The notes under the pieces were generated by a model. It was not told the origin of the DNA, searched no databases, and worked only from the letters and a program-made list of their open reading frames with translations. This document shows, in pieces, positions 26,302 through 35,674 of a stretch of DNA of 64,000 nt. Position 1 is the first letter of the stretch. Each line of letters starts with the position of its first letter. Source of the DNA: DASYXT01 sp035934555 (GTDB lineage: Bacteria > Verrucomicrobiota > Verrucomicrobiia > Limisphaerales > UBA8199). The translations under genes were made by a program, and so were the position numbers. The DNA lies in assembly GCA_035934555.1 (NCBI GenBank), contig DASYXT010000133.1, positions 8,993 through 72,992 of the forward strand. Reading direction: 5' to 3'.

Positions 26302-29300
26302 TTAGAGGTGCCTCACTCGATAATACCTGTGCGGTTGGCCGCCCGAGGTCGTATCGATATACACGTAAGGGGTGCTGGGTAAAGTCAACGTGGTTAAGCT
26401 CGTCCAGGACACCAAGTCATTGGAATAATCGATCTCATATTGTGCTCCCACAATTCCATTGATGGTGACCCCCGCATACAGATTCAGGTCGATGACCGTC
26501 AAGGCTGCCGAAGCGCTGACAACCGCGCCGTTGGTGTTGCTGACCGTTACCCAATAAATGCCCTCGTTGGCCGCGCTCAGAGTCGGGAAGTTCAGGCATG
26601 AGCCGGTCGCCCCGGCGACGGGTATGCCGTTCTGGTACCATTGGTAAGATAAGGCGCCCACGCCGCTGGCCGCGGCGCACAGGCTCGCGCTGCCGAACAC
26701 ACTCCCCGTCGTGTTGGTCGGGTTCATGGTGATCATGGGCACCGGGCCAATGGCGCATTTGCCCGCCACACTCGCGCTGTACAGCGCGTTGATTTCCGCC
26801 GGGGCCAACGCCCGGTTATAAATCGCGGCTTCATCCACCAAGCCGTAAAAGTACTCGCCACAACATACCGAACTGCCGATGCGCGTGTCGGACGTCGCGC
26901 CAAAATAATTGGGCTCAACGGCGTTGGTCGCATACGGCGTGCCGTTGACGTAAATGATGCCATTGGTGCCGTCGACCGTTTCGGCCACGTGGTACCACAA
27001 GCCAACTTGCGGGAAGAACCCGGAAGGTATGCCTATGCTGCAGCCGCCCGGCTGCCGGATGGTCGCGACAAACTGCCCGTCCTGCAACGCGATCCCCCAA
27101 TCCTGACAAGTGGCATAATCGGCCACAATGGCGTGCCGCCCGCTTGGGCTGACCGCGGGGTTGACCCAGGCTTCGACAGTCCAACGTGTGCCCGGCGACC
27201 ACGGCCCGACATCGATATACGCATTCTGGCCATTCAAATTGAAGCAGTACCCGTCGTAACCCGGCGAGAAGGTGACTCCGCCGTTAATGGTGCCATTATG
27301 CTGCCCGAGCTCGTCCAGGGCATTGCTCTCACCTCGCCACCAGGCCAACAGCCCGTCTGGCGCCCTAAGGCACGGCACCACGTTCAACGTCAGGTTGGTC
27401 TGGACCTGCTCATTGAACGCATCGGTACCTTGCACCGTGAACGTATAGGAACCGAGGGCCGTCGGAATGCCGAAAAACGAGCCGTCGCTCTGAAAATTCA
27501 TGCCGGCAGGCAGCGTCCCGCCGATTTTGCTGAACGTGAAAGGTGGCGCAGCATGAGCCAGGGTGATCGGTTGCGAATAATAGATATTCGTTTCAGCCGC
27601 CATCAGCGTTGCCGGCACAATCACCGGCGCACCGCACTTGCCCTGCGGACCGGCCAGGAAAATGGATTGGATCTCGGTGGCCGTGAGCGCGCGGCCATAA
27701 ACCGTTGGCTCGTCAATGCGCCCGCTAAAGAGGCAATTGTACCCCCCATTGTTGATATCGGCGCCAATGAGGAATGGATGGGTGTCATACTGTAGGACGC
27801 CACCGGCGAGCGCGGTCGCCACCGGCCACGCGTTAACGTAAAGGACCTGATTCCCGCTGGCGCTGTCGACGGTGTATGCCAGGTGATACCAAACCCCCGG
27901 CGCAGGATTCAGCGGATAGCTCAAGACCGGACCGTTGCCTGATACATAATAGACCGTTGCGTTGAGCGTGCCATCCTGGACCCACAGCACGTAAGAATCG
28001 CCCGTGCCCCCGCCCAGTGGTTTGCCCATAATCACCCGGCAACCATCCGAACGATTGAACAAGACCCAGCACTCCAGGGTTACGTTGGTTGGGCGGAGGG
28101 AGAGCGAGTCGTTGACCACAACGTAAGAACTGACGCCATCGCACCCAAAAGCACCGCCGACCATTCCCGGCACAAAGGAATAGGCATTGGTAACCGTCAG
28201 CGTGCCATTGTTGGTGCCAATCATGTCATTGGCTGAACCATCCCCTGGCCACCAACTGATGACCCCCGCCGGGGGCGACAGGCAGGCATACGGCGCCGGA
28301 ACTACCAAATTCGAGATGTTGTTGGCAAAATCCGGATCGGTCTCATCCGCAAGCACGACCGCCTGATTGGTTTGCGACCCGCTGATCGGCTGGACCGTAA
28401 TAGTCACCGTGAAACTATTGCTCGCGGCCAGGCTGGGCGCGGTGCAAGTCACCACGCCATTGGTCAGGCCGCAGGTGCCTAATGTCGACACTGCCGATAT
28501 GTAAGTCGAGTTCGGCGGCAACGTGTCGTTCAATACAATATTGGTCGCGCCGGCAGGGCCGGCATTGGTGACGGTCAGCGTCAATACCAGATTGCTGCGA
28601 ACCATTGCCGGGTTCGGCGTGCCGACCGTAGTGACAGCCATGTCCGCGAGGTAGGGCGAACCGACCAGCCCGACTGGCGCCACATCATCCAGATAACTAT
28701 CCAAATACTTATAGGTGCTGTAGGTGCTGGCGTTGGTCAGGTAGCCGGAGCTGGAATAATCAATAAAGACGATGTTTCCGCCGTTATCAGCCACCAGAAT
28801 ATGACCTCGGGCATCTACGGTGCCTTGGTCCAGCGCACTGACCGGGAATGTCAGGTCCCCAATGATCGTGGCATTGGACGGATTGGCCAGCACATGGCTT
28901 ACGTGCGTGCTGCCGAAAAGAAGGAAGGTGCCGCTGAACGGATCATAGGCCATTCCGTGAGCGGCCGGCACCCCGGCCAGTAGCCGATGCGTCGTAAAAT
29001 TGGTCATGTTTATCACCCCGAAATTTCCATTACCGCTGGGGCTGCTCACCGTATAGTAAGTATAGCCTGCCGCGTCCCAGGCGAGCGTCCCGACCGAGGT
29101 GTCATCACCGGCGACGGTGTGTGCGATTCCGTTGGTAAAGTAAGGCACCAGGGGGATCTCTGAAAGCGCGGGGCTGCCGCTGTACGAGAACCCGGCCCAC
29201 GCCCGCTGCCGGTTCGGATCCAACGCCAGGTGGCAGGAGCCGCCCCCGGACGGCACGGCCAGGTACGTGCCGGTAAGAGGATCGACCTTGCTGATGGTCC

Positions 29301-29583
29301 CGCTCCCGCATGCGCCCACAATCAACGAGCCGTCGGCCGCCACTGTCAGCCCATCCGCGCCATTGAGGTCGACGATGACTACGGAATTGCTGAACACGAA
29401 GTTGGTCGTGCCATCGTAATAATAGTTCACCTTGTTCACGTCGGCCGGGCTCTGGTACCGCGTGTAATAAAGCAGGCCGGAAGTCGGTGTTCGGGCGCGG
29501 GCGGCCGGCATCAGCACCACCAGGGCCAGCGGTAAAAATCGGCAGCCACGAGTCAGCAATGGAGAGCAGCGATGCGTACGCAT
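26302..29583 (-). CDS. Large secreted LamG/Ig multidomain protein
   Basis: The 1093-residue protein begins MRTHRCSPLLTRGCRFLPL, a likely signal sequence. Domains in order: a beta-propeller-like N-terminal region (about 30-310); a DUF11-type repeat (about 320-430, LTVTNAGPAGATNIVLNDTL); a LamG/concanavalin domain (about 440-640, starting CLSPPAGVISWWPGDG); a putative Ig domain (about 655-735); a second LamG domain (about 740-905, DGLLAWWRGESNALDELG); an Ig-like domain (about 920-1010, SYQWYQNGIPVAGATGS); and a C-terminal YEIDYSNDLVSWTSL region common in Verrucomicrobia. It is probably a surface carbohydrate-binding or adhesion protein. No catalytic motif was seen. Confidence 0.8.
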   Translation of the reverse strand: MRTHRCSPLLTRGCRFLPLALVVLMPAARARTPTSGLLYYTRYQSPADVNKVNYYYDGTTNFVFSNSVVIVDLNGADGLTVAADGSLIVGACGSGTISKVDPLTGTYLAVPSGGGSCHLALDPNRQRAWAGFSYSGSPALSEIPLVPYFTNGIAHTVAGDDTSVGTLAWDAAGYTYYTVSSPSGNGNFGVINMTNFTTHRLLAGVPAAHGMAYDPFSGTFLLFGSTHVSHVLANPSNATIIGDLTFPVSALDQGTVDARGHILVADNGGNIVFIDYSSSGYLTNASTYSTYKYLDSYLDDVAPVGLVGSPYLADMAVTTVGTPNPAMVRSNLVLTLTVTNAGPAGATNIVLNDTLPPNSTYISAVSTLGTCGLTNGVVTCTAPSLAASNSFTVTITVQPISGSQTNQAVVLADETDPDFANNISNLVVPAPYACLSPPAGVISWWPGDGSANDMIGTNNGTLTVTNAYSFVPGMVGGAFGCDGVSSYVVVNDSLSLRPTNVTLECWVLFNRSDGCRVIMGKPLGGGTGDSYVLWVQDGTLNATVYYVSGNGPVLSYPLNPAPGVWYHLAYTVDSASGNQVLYVNAWPVATALAGGVLQYDTHPFLIGADINNGGYNCLFSGRIDEPTVYGRALTATEIQSIFLAGPQGKCGAPVIVPATLMAAETNIYYSQPITLAHAAPPFTFSKIGGTLPAGMNFQSDGSFFGIPTALGSYTFTVQGTDAFNEQVQTNLTLNVVPCLRAPDGLLAWWRGESNALDELGQHNGTINGGVTFSPGYDGYCFNLNGQNAYIDVGPWSPGTRWTVEAWVNPAVSPSGRHAIVADYATCQDWGIALQDGQFVATIRQPGGCSIGIPSGFFPQVGLWYHVAETVDGTNGIIYVNGTPYATNAVEPNYFGATSDTRIGSSVCCGEYFYGLVDEAAIYNRALAPAEINALYSASVAGKCAIGPVPMITMNPTNTTGSVFGSASLCAAASGVGALSYQWYQNGIPVAGATGSCLNFPTLSAANEGIYWVTVSNTNGAVVSASAALTVIDLNLYAGVTINGIVGAQYEIDYSNDLVSWTSLTTLTLPSTPYVYIDTTSGGQPHRYYRVRHL

Positions 29584-29709
29584 AATTAAGGGCATTAGCA
29601 AAATTATATAACCAGCTTGAGCTCGCGTGCAAGCTCCGGCAGGTCCGTACGTTACCCGATGAGGGTGGCGACCCCAACGAATGCCTAACGCTGTTCATCT
29701 CCGGTTTCC

Positions 29710-29739
29710 CATTCCACCTCCGTAAATCGAGGTGGAATG
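29710..29739. repeat. 11-bp perfect inverted repeat (hairpin)
   Basis: CATTCCACCTC and its exact complement GAGGTGGAATG flank an 8-base loop, about 100 bases upstream of uvrB. No T-run follows on either strand. It lies in the divergent region between the LamG-domain gene and uvrB and could be an operator or a small mobile palindrome. Confidence 0.5.
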
Positions 29740-29836
29740 AAAGCGAGCAACGCACGGGTGGGCTCCCCCACTTTTAATCATACGCATGGCCGCCCACGCG
29801 TTGACGCCCGTTTGTTCGGACCTTAGGTTTGTTCTT

Positions 29837-31891
29837 ATGTTTGAACTGGTTTCACCCTTTGGTCCAGCCGGGGACCAGCCACAGGCCATCGACAAGCTCG
29901 CGGCGGGTCTGGCGGCGGGGGCGCGCCACCAGGTGTTGCTCGGGGTGACCGGCTCGGGCAAGACCTTCACCATCGCCAACGTTGTCCAACGGGTGGACCG
30001 GCCCACGCTGGTCATTTCCCATAACAAAACGTTGGCGGCGCAGCTCTACGCTGAATTCAAGAGTTTCTTCCCCAATAACGCCGTCGAATATTTCGTCAGC
30101 TATTTCGATTATTACCAACCGGAGGCGTACATCCCGCGCACCGATACCTTTATCGAAAAGGATTCGAGCGTGAATGACGAAATCGAGCGACTGCGGCTTT
30201 CGACGATGAGTGCGTTGTTCTCGCGGCGGGACGTCGTCGTGGTGGCGAGCGTTTCCTGCATTTACGGCATCGGCAGCAAAGAGGATTACGAAGCGATGGT
30301 CATTCCGTTGCGGGTGAGCATGGAGTTGAGCCGCGAACAATTCCTGCGCCGCCTGGTGGACCTGCAATACACGCGCAATGACATCGAATTTACCCGCGGC
30401 CAGTTTCGCGTCCGCGGCGATACCGTCGAGCTCTGTCCCGCCGGGCGGGAGGACGGCTTGCGCGTCGAGTTCTTTGGTGACCAGATCGAGCGGTTGACGC
30501 GGTTCGACCCGCTCACCGGAACGCAATTGGAATCGTTGCCGGGGGTGACGGTGTATCCGGCGAAGCAATTCGTGGCTCCGGCCGAGAAGTTGCGCCCCGC
30601 GCTGCTGGCGATTCGGCAGGAACTGGGCGAACGGATTGCCTGGTTCGAGAAGCGCGGGCAGTTGCTCGAAGCGCAGCGGATAAAAATGCGCACCGAGTAT
30701 GACCTGGAAATGATGGAGGAAATGGGCTTCTGCTCGGGCATCGAGAATTATTCGCGGCACCTCGCGGGCCGGGCCGCCGGCAGCCGGCCCTGCACGCTGT
30801 TTGATTTCTTTCCGAAGGATTTTCTGCTGGTGATTGACGAATCGCATGCAACGTTGCCGCAAATTGGCGGCATGTACGAGGGCGATCGTTCGCGTAAAAC
30901 GGTACTGGTTGAGCACGGCTTTCGCCTGCCTAGCGCGCTGGACAACCGGCCCCTGAATTTTGAGGAGTTCCAAGCGTTGCAGAACCAGACGATTTACGTC
31001 AGCGCGACGCCAGCGGCGCGCGAGATGGGTTGGGCGCGTGCCGGCGCGCCCGCCAACACCGCCGGGATCGCCGAGTTGGTGGTGCGCCCCACGGGGTTGG
31101 TAGACCCGACGATCACCCTCAAACCGTTGGCCGGGCAGATTGATGATCTGATTCACGAATGCCGCAAGCGCGCCGATGCCAAAGAACGCGTGCTAGTGAC
31201 CACTTTGACCAAACGCACCGCCGAGGAACTGACCGATTACCTGCGCGAAATCGGCATTAACGTCCAGTATCTGCACAGTGAAATCGATGCAATTGAGCGG
31301 GTGGAAATCCTGCGGGCGTTGCGCAAAGGCGAGTTCGACGTGCTGGTCGGCATCAATTTGTTACGCGAGGGGCTGGACCTTCCCGAAGTCTCGCTGGTGG
31401 CCATTCTGGATGCAGATAAAGAAGGGTTTTTGCGCAGCGAGACCAGCCTCATCCAGACGGCCGGCCGCGCCGCACGCCACCTCAACGGCGAGGTCATCCT
31501 CTACGCCGACGTCAAAACGCAGAGTATTCAAAAATTCCTGGCGGTATCCCAGTACCGGCGCGAAAAACAATTAGCGTATAACGCGGAGCACCACATTACT
31601 CCGCGCAGCGTGGTCCGGGCCGTCGAGGAGAGCCTGTCCTCTTACCGCCAAACGGCGGGCCAGGCCCAATCGTTCCTGGCCGAATCGGGCGTCGATATCG
31701 ACATCAGCGAAACGGTTAAGGAACTCGAACAGGAGATGCTCGCGGCGGCCAATAATCTCGAGTTCGAGAAGGCGGCACTGTTGCGCGACCAAATCCGCGA
31801 GCTCAAGCGAACGATGGACGGCGGCAAGACGGTTGCGACCGCCGCGCCTCGGCCAGTCAGTTACGCAAGGGCAAAGGGCAGACGACGGTGA
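29837..31891 (+). CDS. uvrB: Excinuclease ABC subunit B
   Basis: The 684-residue protein has Walker A GVTGSGKTFT, the beta-hairpin segment EYFVSYFDYYQPEAYIP, DEIERLRLSTMSALFSR, helicase motifs VLVTTLTKRTAEEL and VGINLLREGLDLPE, and the C-terminal UVR domain (LEQEMLAAANNLEFEKAA) that binds UvrC. UvrB scans and verifies DNA damage with UvrA and recruits UvrC. The ATG at 29837 starts at MFELVSPFGPAGDQPQAID, the family N-terminus. It stands alone here. Confidence 0.97.
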   Translation: MFELVSPFGPAGDQPQAIDKLAAGLAAGARHQVLLGVTGSGKTFTIANVVQRVDRPTLVISHNKTLAAQLYAEFKSFFPNNAVEYFVSYFDYYQPEAYIPRTDTFIEKDSSVNDEIERLRLSTMSALFSRRDVVVVASVSCIYGIGSKEDYEAMVIPLRVSMELSREQFLRRLVDLQYTRNDIEFTRGQFRVRGDTVELCPAGREDGLRVEFFGDQIERLTRFDPLTGTQLESLPGVTVYPAKQFVAPAEKLRPALLAIRQELGERIAWFEKRGQLLEAQRIKMRTEYDLEMMEEMGFCSGIENYSRHLAGRAAGSRPCTLFDFFPKDFLLVIDESHATLPQIGGMYEGDRSRKTVLVEHGFRLPSALDNRPLNFEEFQALQNQTIYVSATPAAREMGWARAGAPANTAGIAELVVRPTGLVDPTITLKPLAGQIDDLIHECRKRADAKERVLVTTLTKRTAEELTDYLREIGINVQYLHSEIDAIERVEILRALRKGEFDVLVGINLLREGLDLPEVSLVAILDADKEGFLRSETSLIQTAGRAARHLNGEVILYADVKTQSIQKFLAVSQYRREKQLAYNAEHHITPRSVVRAVEESLSSYRQTAGQAQSFLAESGVDIDISETVKELEQEMLAAANNLEFEKAALLRDQIRELKRTMDGGKTVATAAPRPVSYARAKGRRR

Positions 31892-32003
31892 AGTCACATC
31901 GCAGGGCTCTCAACCGGAGGAACCTCAGAAATCAGAGAAAACAGGGATCAGTTCATTTCTCTGTTTCCTCCTGAAAAAGCGACCGCCCAATCGCGATCGC
32001 ATC

Positions 32004-33029
32004 TCAACAGAACTGGTGCAAATAATGTGCTCCGTGCCAGAAACCGGCTTCGGGAGCGAACGTATCGTCCTCGTGTTCGATGCTTAGAACCCCCTCATAA
32101 CCGACCTGGCGCAGGTGGCCGATGTACTCCCCCCAATGAATGTCGCCATAGCCGGGAATACAATAGCGCCACCAGCCCTCGCCCAGGATCCCCACGTAAC
32201 TGCGCCGTTGCACATCCACCAGGCAATCTTTGGCGTGCGTATGGAAAATCCGTTTCCCGAAGCGCATCACCGGGATCATGATGTCCAGTTCCTGGTGAAC
32301 CAGGTGTGAGGGATCATAATTGAACCCGAAATTCTCGTCGGGGATCACTTCCATCAGGCAATCGAACGTGTCCAGGCCTTGCAAATTCGTCGCGAACCAG
32401 TTCTCGACCGCCACGCGGATGCCCTTTTCTTTGGCGTGATCGATGATCGGCCGGAAGACCTTTGGCACCGCGGTTCGGAGCATCTGGATTTTGCTCACCC
32501 CATGATGTGGGAGCCCGGTTATCATGCAGATGGTGGGCACGCCCAGCAGCGCTGCCGCATCGATCATGCTCTTGGCCATGCTCTGGACCTCTTCGGTCTT
32601 TCCCGACTCGGTACTGTTCATGTAATTGGCCAGGCTGCTGATCTCCAACCCGCGCTGCGCCAAATCCCCTTTGACCCTCTCGGCATCGGCTTGGGTGAAG
32701 TTGGTCGGGTCGAGCAGCTTGCTTTCCCGGTTGGCCATCACTTCCAGTGCCGAGATCGAGCAGCGTTTGGCCATGTCCAGCGCCTGGTCCAATGGCAGGC
32801 CACTCACCGGCGCGGTCATCATTCCCACCCGGATGGACTTCTTGCCTGAACCCCTTTCGGCGTCGGCTCCGTCGGCGCTGAGCGCAGCGGCGCCGAGCCA
32901 GCCTGTGGACGCCGCGGCAGCGACGCCCGCGGCCGCCCCAATAAACGAGCGGCGGGAAAGCGCTTTGGCATTGTCTTCCATGGAATGAGGCAATGCGCTT
33001 GCCTCCAATGAATCGGCATCGTGGTTCAT
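32004..33029 (-). CDS. Exported sugar phosphate isomerase/epimerase-like TIM-barrel protein
   Basis: The 341-residue protein carries a twin-arginine signal (LSRRSFIGAAAGVAAAAS) after a short leader; the ATG at 32981 (MEDNAKALSRRSF) is an alternative start. The mature part is an AP-endonuclease-2/xylose-isomerase-like barrel with ISALEVMANRES, VAVENWFATNL, NFGFNYDPSHLVHQ and FHTHAKDC metal-ligand regions, and VLSIEHEDD near the end. It is followed on the same strand by no close gene and preceded by a ThuA gene 16 bases away, so the two are probably one operon for sugar conversion in the periplasm. Confidence 0.85.
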   Translation of the reverse strand: MNHDADSLEASALPHSMEDNAKALSRRSFIGAAAGVAAAASTGWLGAAALSADGADAERGSGKKSIRVGMMTAPVSGLPLDQALDMAKRCSISALEVMANRESKLLDPTNFTQADAERVKGDLAQRGLEISSLANYMNSTESGKTEEVQSMAKSMIDAAALLGVPTICMITGLPHHGVSKIQMLRTAVPKVFRPIIDHAKEKGIRVAVENWFATNLQGLDTFDCLMEVIPDENFGFNYDPSHLVHQELDIMIPVMRFGKRIFHTHAKDCLVDVQRRSYVGILGEGWWRYCIPGYGDIHWGEYIGHLRQVGYEGVLSIEHEDDTFAPEAGFWHGAHYLHQFC

Positions 33030-33045
33030 AAACTTAAAATCGCTT

Positions 33046-33972
33046 TTAGGCCGGTGACGGATTTTTCGACGCACCCGGGGCGGCTTGCTGCAGGTTGCGG
33101 CGAGCATTCGCGCGCACGGCGCCGGTCGCCCAATGGATGCCGCCGAAAAGGACGCTCTTGAAAACCGGGTTGGTCCAGACGTCTTCCCGATGGCCCATGC
33201 TGGTGTAGAACACACGACCGCGCCCGTAAGGACGCGCCCAGGTTTCAGGGTAGGGCGGACGCTGATACATGTTGCCCTTCATCCCCTGGGTGTCCTGGAC
33301 GAGAATGACATGCAAATCAGGCGCGAAGTTTTTCAGCGAATACCACTCTTCCTGCGGGTTGAAATCTTCGGGGAAATCCTTCATGCCGGGGAAATGCTTG
33401 TCGGCCGGGATCAGGCGCGACCGCTGCTGGGCTCCGTGAATGATGAACTCGGCGCCGAGCATCGTGATGTAGGGATCGCGCTGGTCCGGTGCGTCGTCCT
33501 TGTAGCGTGTGTCGGGGTGGCCGTAGTTAGGGCTGTGAAAGGTATCGGCGGCGCAATGGGAGCCGATGAACCCTTTGCCCTGGTGAATCGCGTCCAGGAA
33601 CGCTTGCTTGCCTTCAGGCGTCATCGGCGGGTTCTTGTCGGTGCCGGGCGTGGTTAAATCGCCGGTGGTGACGAAAAAGTAGGCATCGAACTGGCCGAGA
33701 TACTCCGGGTTAAACAAACTCCCGTCCTTCGAGAAGGTGAACTCGACGTTCTCTTCCGGACCCCATTGTTGCAGCAGGTTCTCGGCGAAACTAGGCTCGC
33801 CGTTTTTTCGTTGAATAACGCTGTGCTCGAATCCGGAGGATTTCGAGAAGAAGAGTACTTTGCGTTTTTTGCCGCTAGCCGCGGCATAAAGTGTGGAAGG
33901 AAAGAGTCCAACGCTCAATGCGCCAAGACCAGCGCAGGCGAGCATCTGCCGTCGAGTGAATGATTTCATCAC
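33046..33972 (-). CDS. Exported ThuA-domain protein
   Basis: The 308-residue protein has an N-terminal export signal (SFTRRQMLACAGLGALSVGLFPSTLYA) with a twin-arginine-like RR. The ThuA (trehalose-utilisation) domain follows: VLFFSKSSGFEHS, DAYFFVTTGDLTTPG, GFIGSHCAADTFHS and VFYTSMGHREDVW. ThuA domains are glutamine-amidotransferase-like folds involved in sugar catabolism, including glycosidic 3-keto-sugar chemistry. It precedes the isomerase-like gene by 16 bases on the same strand. A paralogue lies at 36797-37681. ATG codons at 33972 and 33969 are adjacent. Confidence 0.88.
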   Translation of the reverse strand: MMKSFTRRQMLACAGLGALSVGLFPSTLYAAASGKKRKVLFFSKSSGFEHSVIQRKNGEPSFAENLLQQWGPEENVEFTFSKDGSLFNPEYLGQFDAYFFVTTGDLTTPGTDKNPPMTPEGKQAFLDAIHQGKGFIGSHCAADTFHSPNYGHPDTRYKDDAPDQRDPYITMLGAEFIIHGAQQRSRLIPADKHFPGMKDFPEDFNPQEEWYSLKNFAPDLHVILVQDTQGMKGNMYQRPPYPETWARPYGRGRVFYTSMGHREDVWTNPVFKSVLFGGIHWATGAVRANARRNLQQAAPGASKNPSPA

Positions 33973-34035
33973 TCGACAATGCCGCGCATCGCCCGTGAGA
34001 TCAACCCTGTTTCGCGCCGGAGTGCGCCGGAGCTG

Positions 34036-34147
34036 GCCGGAGCGCGGACTTTAGTCCGCAGCAACCATCTAGTTGAAGGTGGCGTGGATATGTCACAGCA
34101 CGCTTCAGGGTTCGAACGTTGCTGCGGACTAAAATCCGCGCTCCGGC
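34036..34147. repeat. 112-bp inverted-repeat element upstream of mqnE
   Basis: A 29-base left arm (34036-34064) and right arm (34119-34147) are reverse complements with a single mismatch, separated by 54 bases. The left arm also contains its own 7-bp hairpin, GCGGACTTTAGTCCGC. It lies immediately before mqnE, and the mqnE frame remains open through it. A degenerate relative lies at 23300-23409. The structure is that of a REP/MITE-like dispersed element. Confidence 0.7.
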
Positions 34148-34212
34148 ACGAGAGTTTCGCCCCAATGTTTTGTCGCGGTTGCGCAAACGGCTGTTTTCAG
34201 CCATGCTGGTTC

Positions 34213-35385
34213 GTGCATTTTTTCGTCCAGCGCAGTGAACTGCGCGAGCTCTATGACAAAGTCGCCGCCGGGGAACGGTTGTCCGAAGCCGATGCGCTGC
34301 GATTGTTCGAGAGCAAGGATCTGAACACGCTTGGAGCGATGGCCGACCTGGCGCGGCAACGCAAAGTCGGCCGGCGGGCCAGTTATATCCTCAACCGCTA
34401 CATTAATTATTCCAATTACTGCATCCTGAGCTGCCAGTTCTGCGCGTTCGCTCGCAAAAAGCGCGATGCCGATGGCTTCCAATTTACCATCGAAGAAATC
34501 GTGCAGAAAGCGCGCGAGGCGCTGCATCTTGGCATCACCGAACTTCATATCGTCGGCGGTCTGCATCCGAGTTTACCCTTCACTTATTATACTGACCTGC
34601 TCAAGGCGTTGCGCGCGCTGGATGCGCGGCTGCAATTGAAATGCTTTACCGCAATTGAAATCCTGCACCTGGCGTGGCTGGCGAAAATGCCGGTCGTCGA
34701 AACCTTGCGCAAACTCAAACAAGCGGGGCTGGACTCGCTCACCGGCGGAGGAGCGGAAATTTTCCGGCCGGAAGTGCGTTCGGCCATTGCGCGGGGAAAA
34801 GAATCCGCCAACGAATACCTCGAGGTGCACCGGCAGTGGCACCAGCTTGGAGGCCGCAGCACCTGCACGATGCTGTATGGGCATGTCGAGTCGTTGGCCG
34901 ACCGCGTGGACCATCTGCGCCGCTTGCGCGAATTGCAGGACGAGACCCATGGGTTTGTCGGCTTTGTTCCGCTGCCCTATCACCCGCAGAACAATCGCAT
35001 TCCGGTATCGCATCCGCCGACCGGGTTCGACACCTTGCGCACCATCGCCATCAGCCGGTTGTTCCTCGATAATTTCGAACACATCACGGCTTATTGGGTG
35101 GGGATGGGCCTGAAGCTGGCGCAGGTCGCGCTTAATTACGGCGCCGATGACCTGCACGGCACGATCCTCGAAGAACACATTTTCCACATGGCCGGCGCGA
35201 CCGCGCCTCAACTGCAAACCGAGGCGGAGATGGTCAAAGCCATTCGCGAGACCGGGCGCACGCCCGTGCAGCGCAACACGTTTTACGAGGCTATTAAAGA
35301 ATGGGATTCTGCGCCGATTTCGACTCCGCCCGCCGGCAGACAAAAGCGGCAGAGGGCTGCCGCAGTCCAAAACCTCACGGAATGA
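34213..35385 (+). CDS. mqnE: Aminofutalosine synthase (radical SAM), menaquinone biosynthesis
   Basis: The 390-residue radical SAM enzyme has the CxxxCxxC cluster CILSCQFC (Cys70, Cys74, Cys77), then ELHIVGGLHPSLPF, and LTGGGAEIF, a signature of the MqnE/MqnC family. MqnE joins 3-[(1-carboxyvinyl)oxy]benzoate to SAM, giving aminofutalosine. The GTG at 34213 (MHFFVQRSEL) gives the usual length; the frame stays open upstream, but that part lies in a repeat. The C-terminal tail after EWDSAPIS runs into a second repeat that supplies the stop codon. mqnA lies downstream. MqnC is the alternative, but the mqnA neighbour and sequence favour MqnE. Confidence 0.88.
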   Translation: MHFFVQRSELRELYDKVAAGERLSEADALRLFESKDLNTLGAMADLARQRKVGRRASYILNRYINYSNYCILSCQFCAFARKKRDADGFQFTIEEIVQKAREALHLGITELHIVGGLHPSLPFTYYTDLLKALRALDARLQLKCFTAIEILHLAWLAKMPVVETLRKLKQAGLDSLTGGGAEIFRPEVRSAIARGKESANEYLEVHRQWHQLGGRSTCTMLYGHVESLADRVDHLRRLRELQDETHGFVGFVPLPYHPQNNRIPVSHPPTGFDTLRTIAISRLFLDNFEHITAYWVGMGLKLAQVALNYGADDLHGTILEEHIFHMAGATAPQLQTEAEMVKAIRETGRTPVQRNTFYEAIKEWDSAPISTPPAGRQKRQRAAAVQNLTE

Positions 35386-35516
35386 GTGGCGTGCCCGTGT
35401 TTGCGACAGCGTTGTGTGAGCTGCGGCAGCTCTCTGCCAGTCCAAAACCTCGCGGAATGAGTGGTGTGCCCATGGTCGCGATAGCGTTGTGGACTGCGGC
35501 AGCCCTCTGCCGCTTT
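35343..35516. repeat. 174-bp inverted-repeat element containing a 75-bp tandem duplication
   Basis: Terminal arms of 27 bases (35343-35369 and 35490-35516) are exact reverse complements. Inside, a unit of about 75 bases starting AGTCCAAAACCTC occurs twice (35364-35438 and 35439-35511) with a few differences. The left arm overlaps the mqnE 3' end, and the element encodes the last residues and stop codon of mqnE. On the minus strand it gives repeated SFREVLD-like peptides that are not a credible gene. Confidence 0.75.
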
Positions 35517-35674
35517 CGTTCCTGCCGCCTCGGACCCGGATGGTTGTAATCACGCCCTCAGTCAGCTCTTCGCAAAGCAACGTTTGACCCCCTCTCCCTT
35601 GAACGTTACAGTGCCGGCATCAGATTCAGCGTAGTGTTTTGAACTCAAATCATTCCAATTCTCCCAAACTCCGC

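Noticed and set aside
29830..29860. GTTC and GAAC words near the uvrB start, as a possible SOS box
   Set aside because: The halves are eight bases apart and overlap the start codon; the spacing does not match a LexA site I could support.
29852..31156. 434-codon minus-strand frame opposite uvrB
   Set aside because: UvrB is unmistakable on the plus strand, and the minus frame has no signature.
31935..31975. Possible terminator after uvrB (AGAGAAA/TTTCTCT)
   Set aside because: The stem is short and A/T-rich, and no clear T-run follows.
35364..35511. Two repeated units, considered as a CRISPR fragment
   Set aside because: The 75-base units abut without spacers and are bounded by inverted repeats, so it is not a CRISPR array.
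34573..35580. Minus-strand frame with repeated SFREVLD peptides
   Set aside because: It arises from mirror codons of mqnE plus translation of a tandem repeat element, not from a protein-coding gene.
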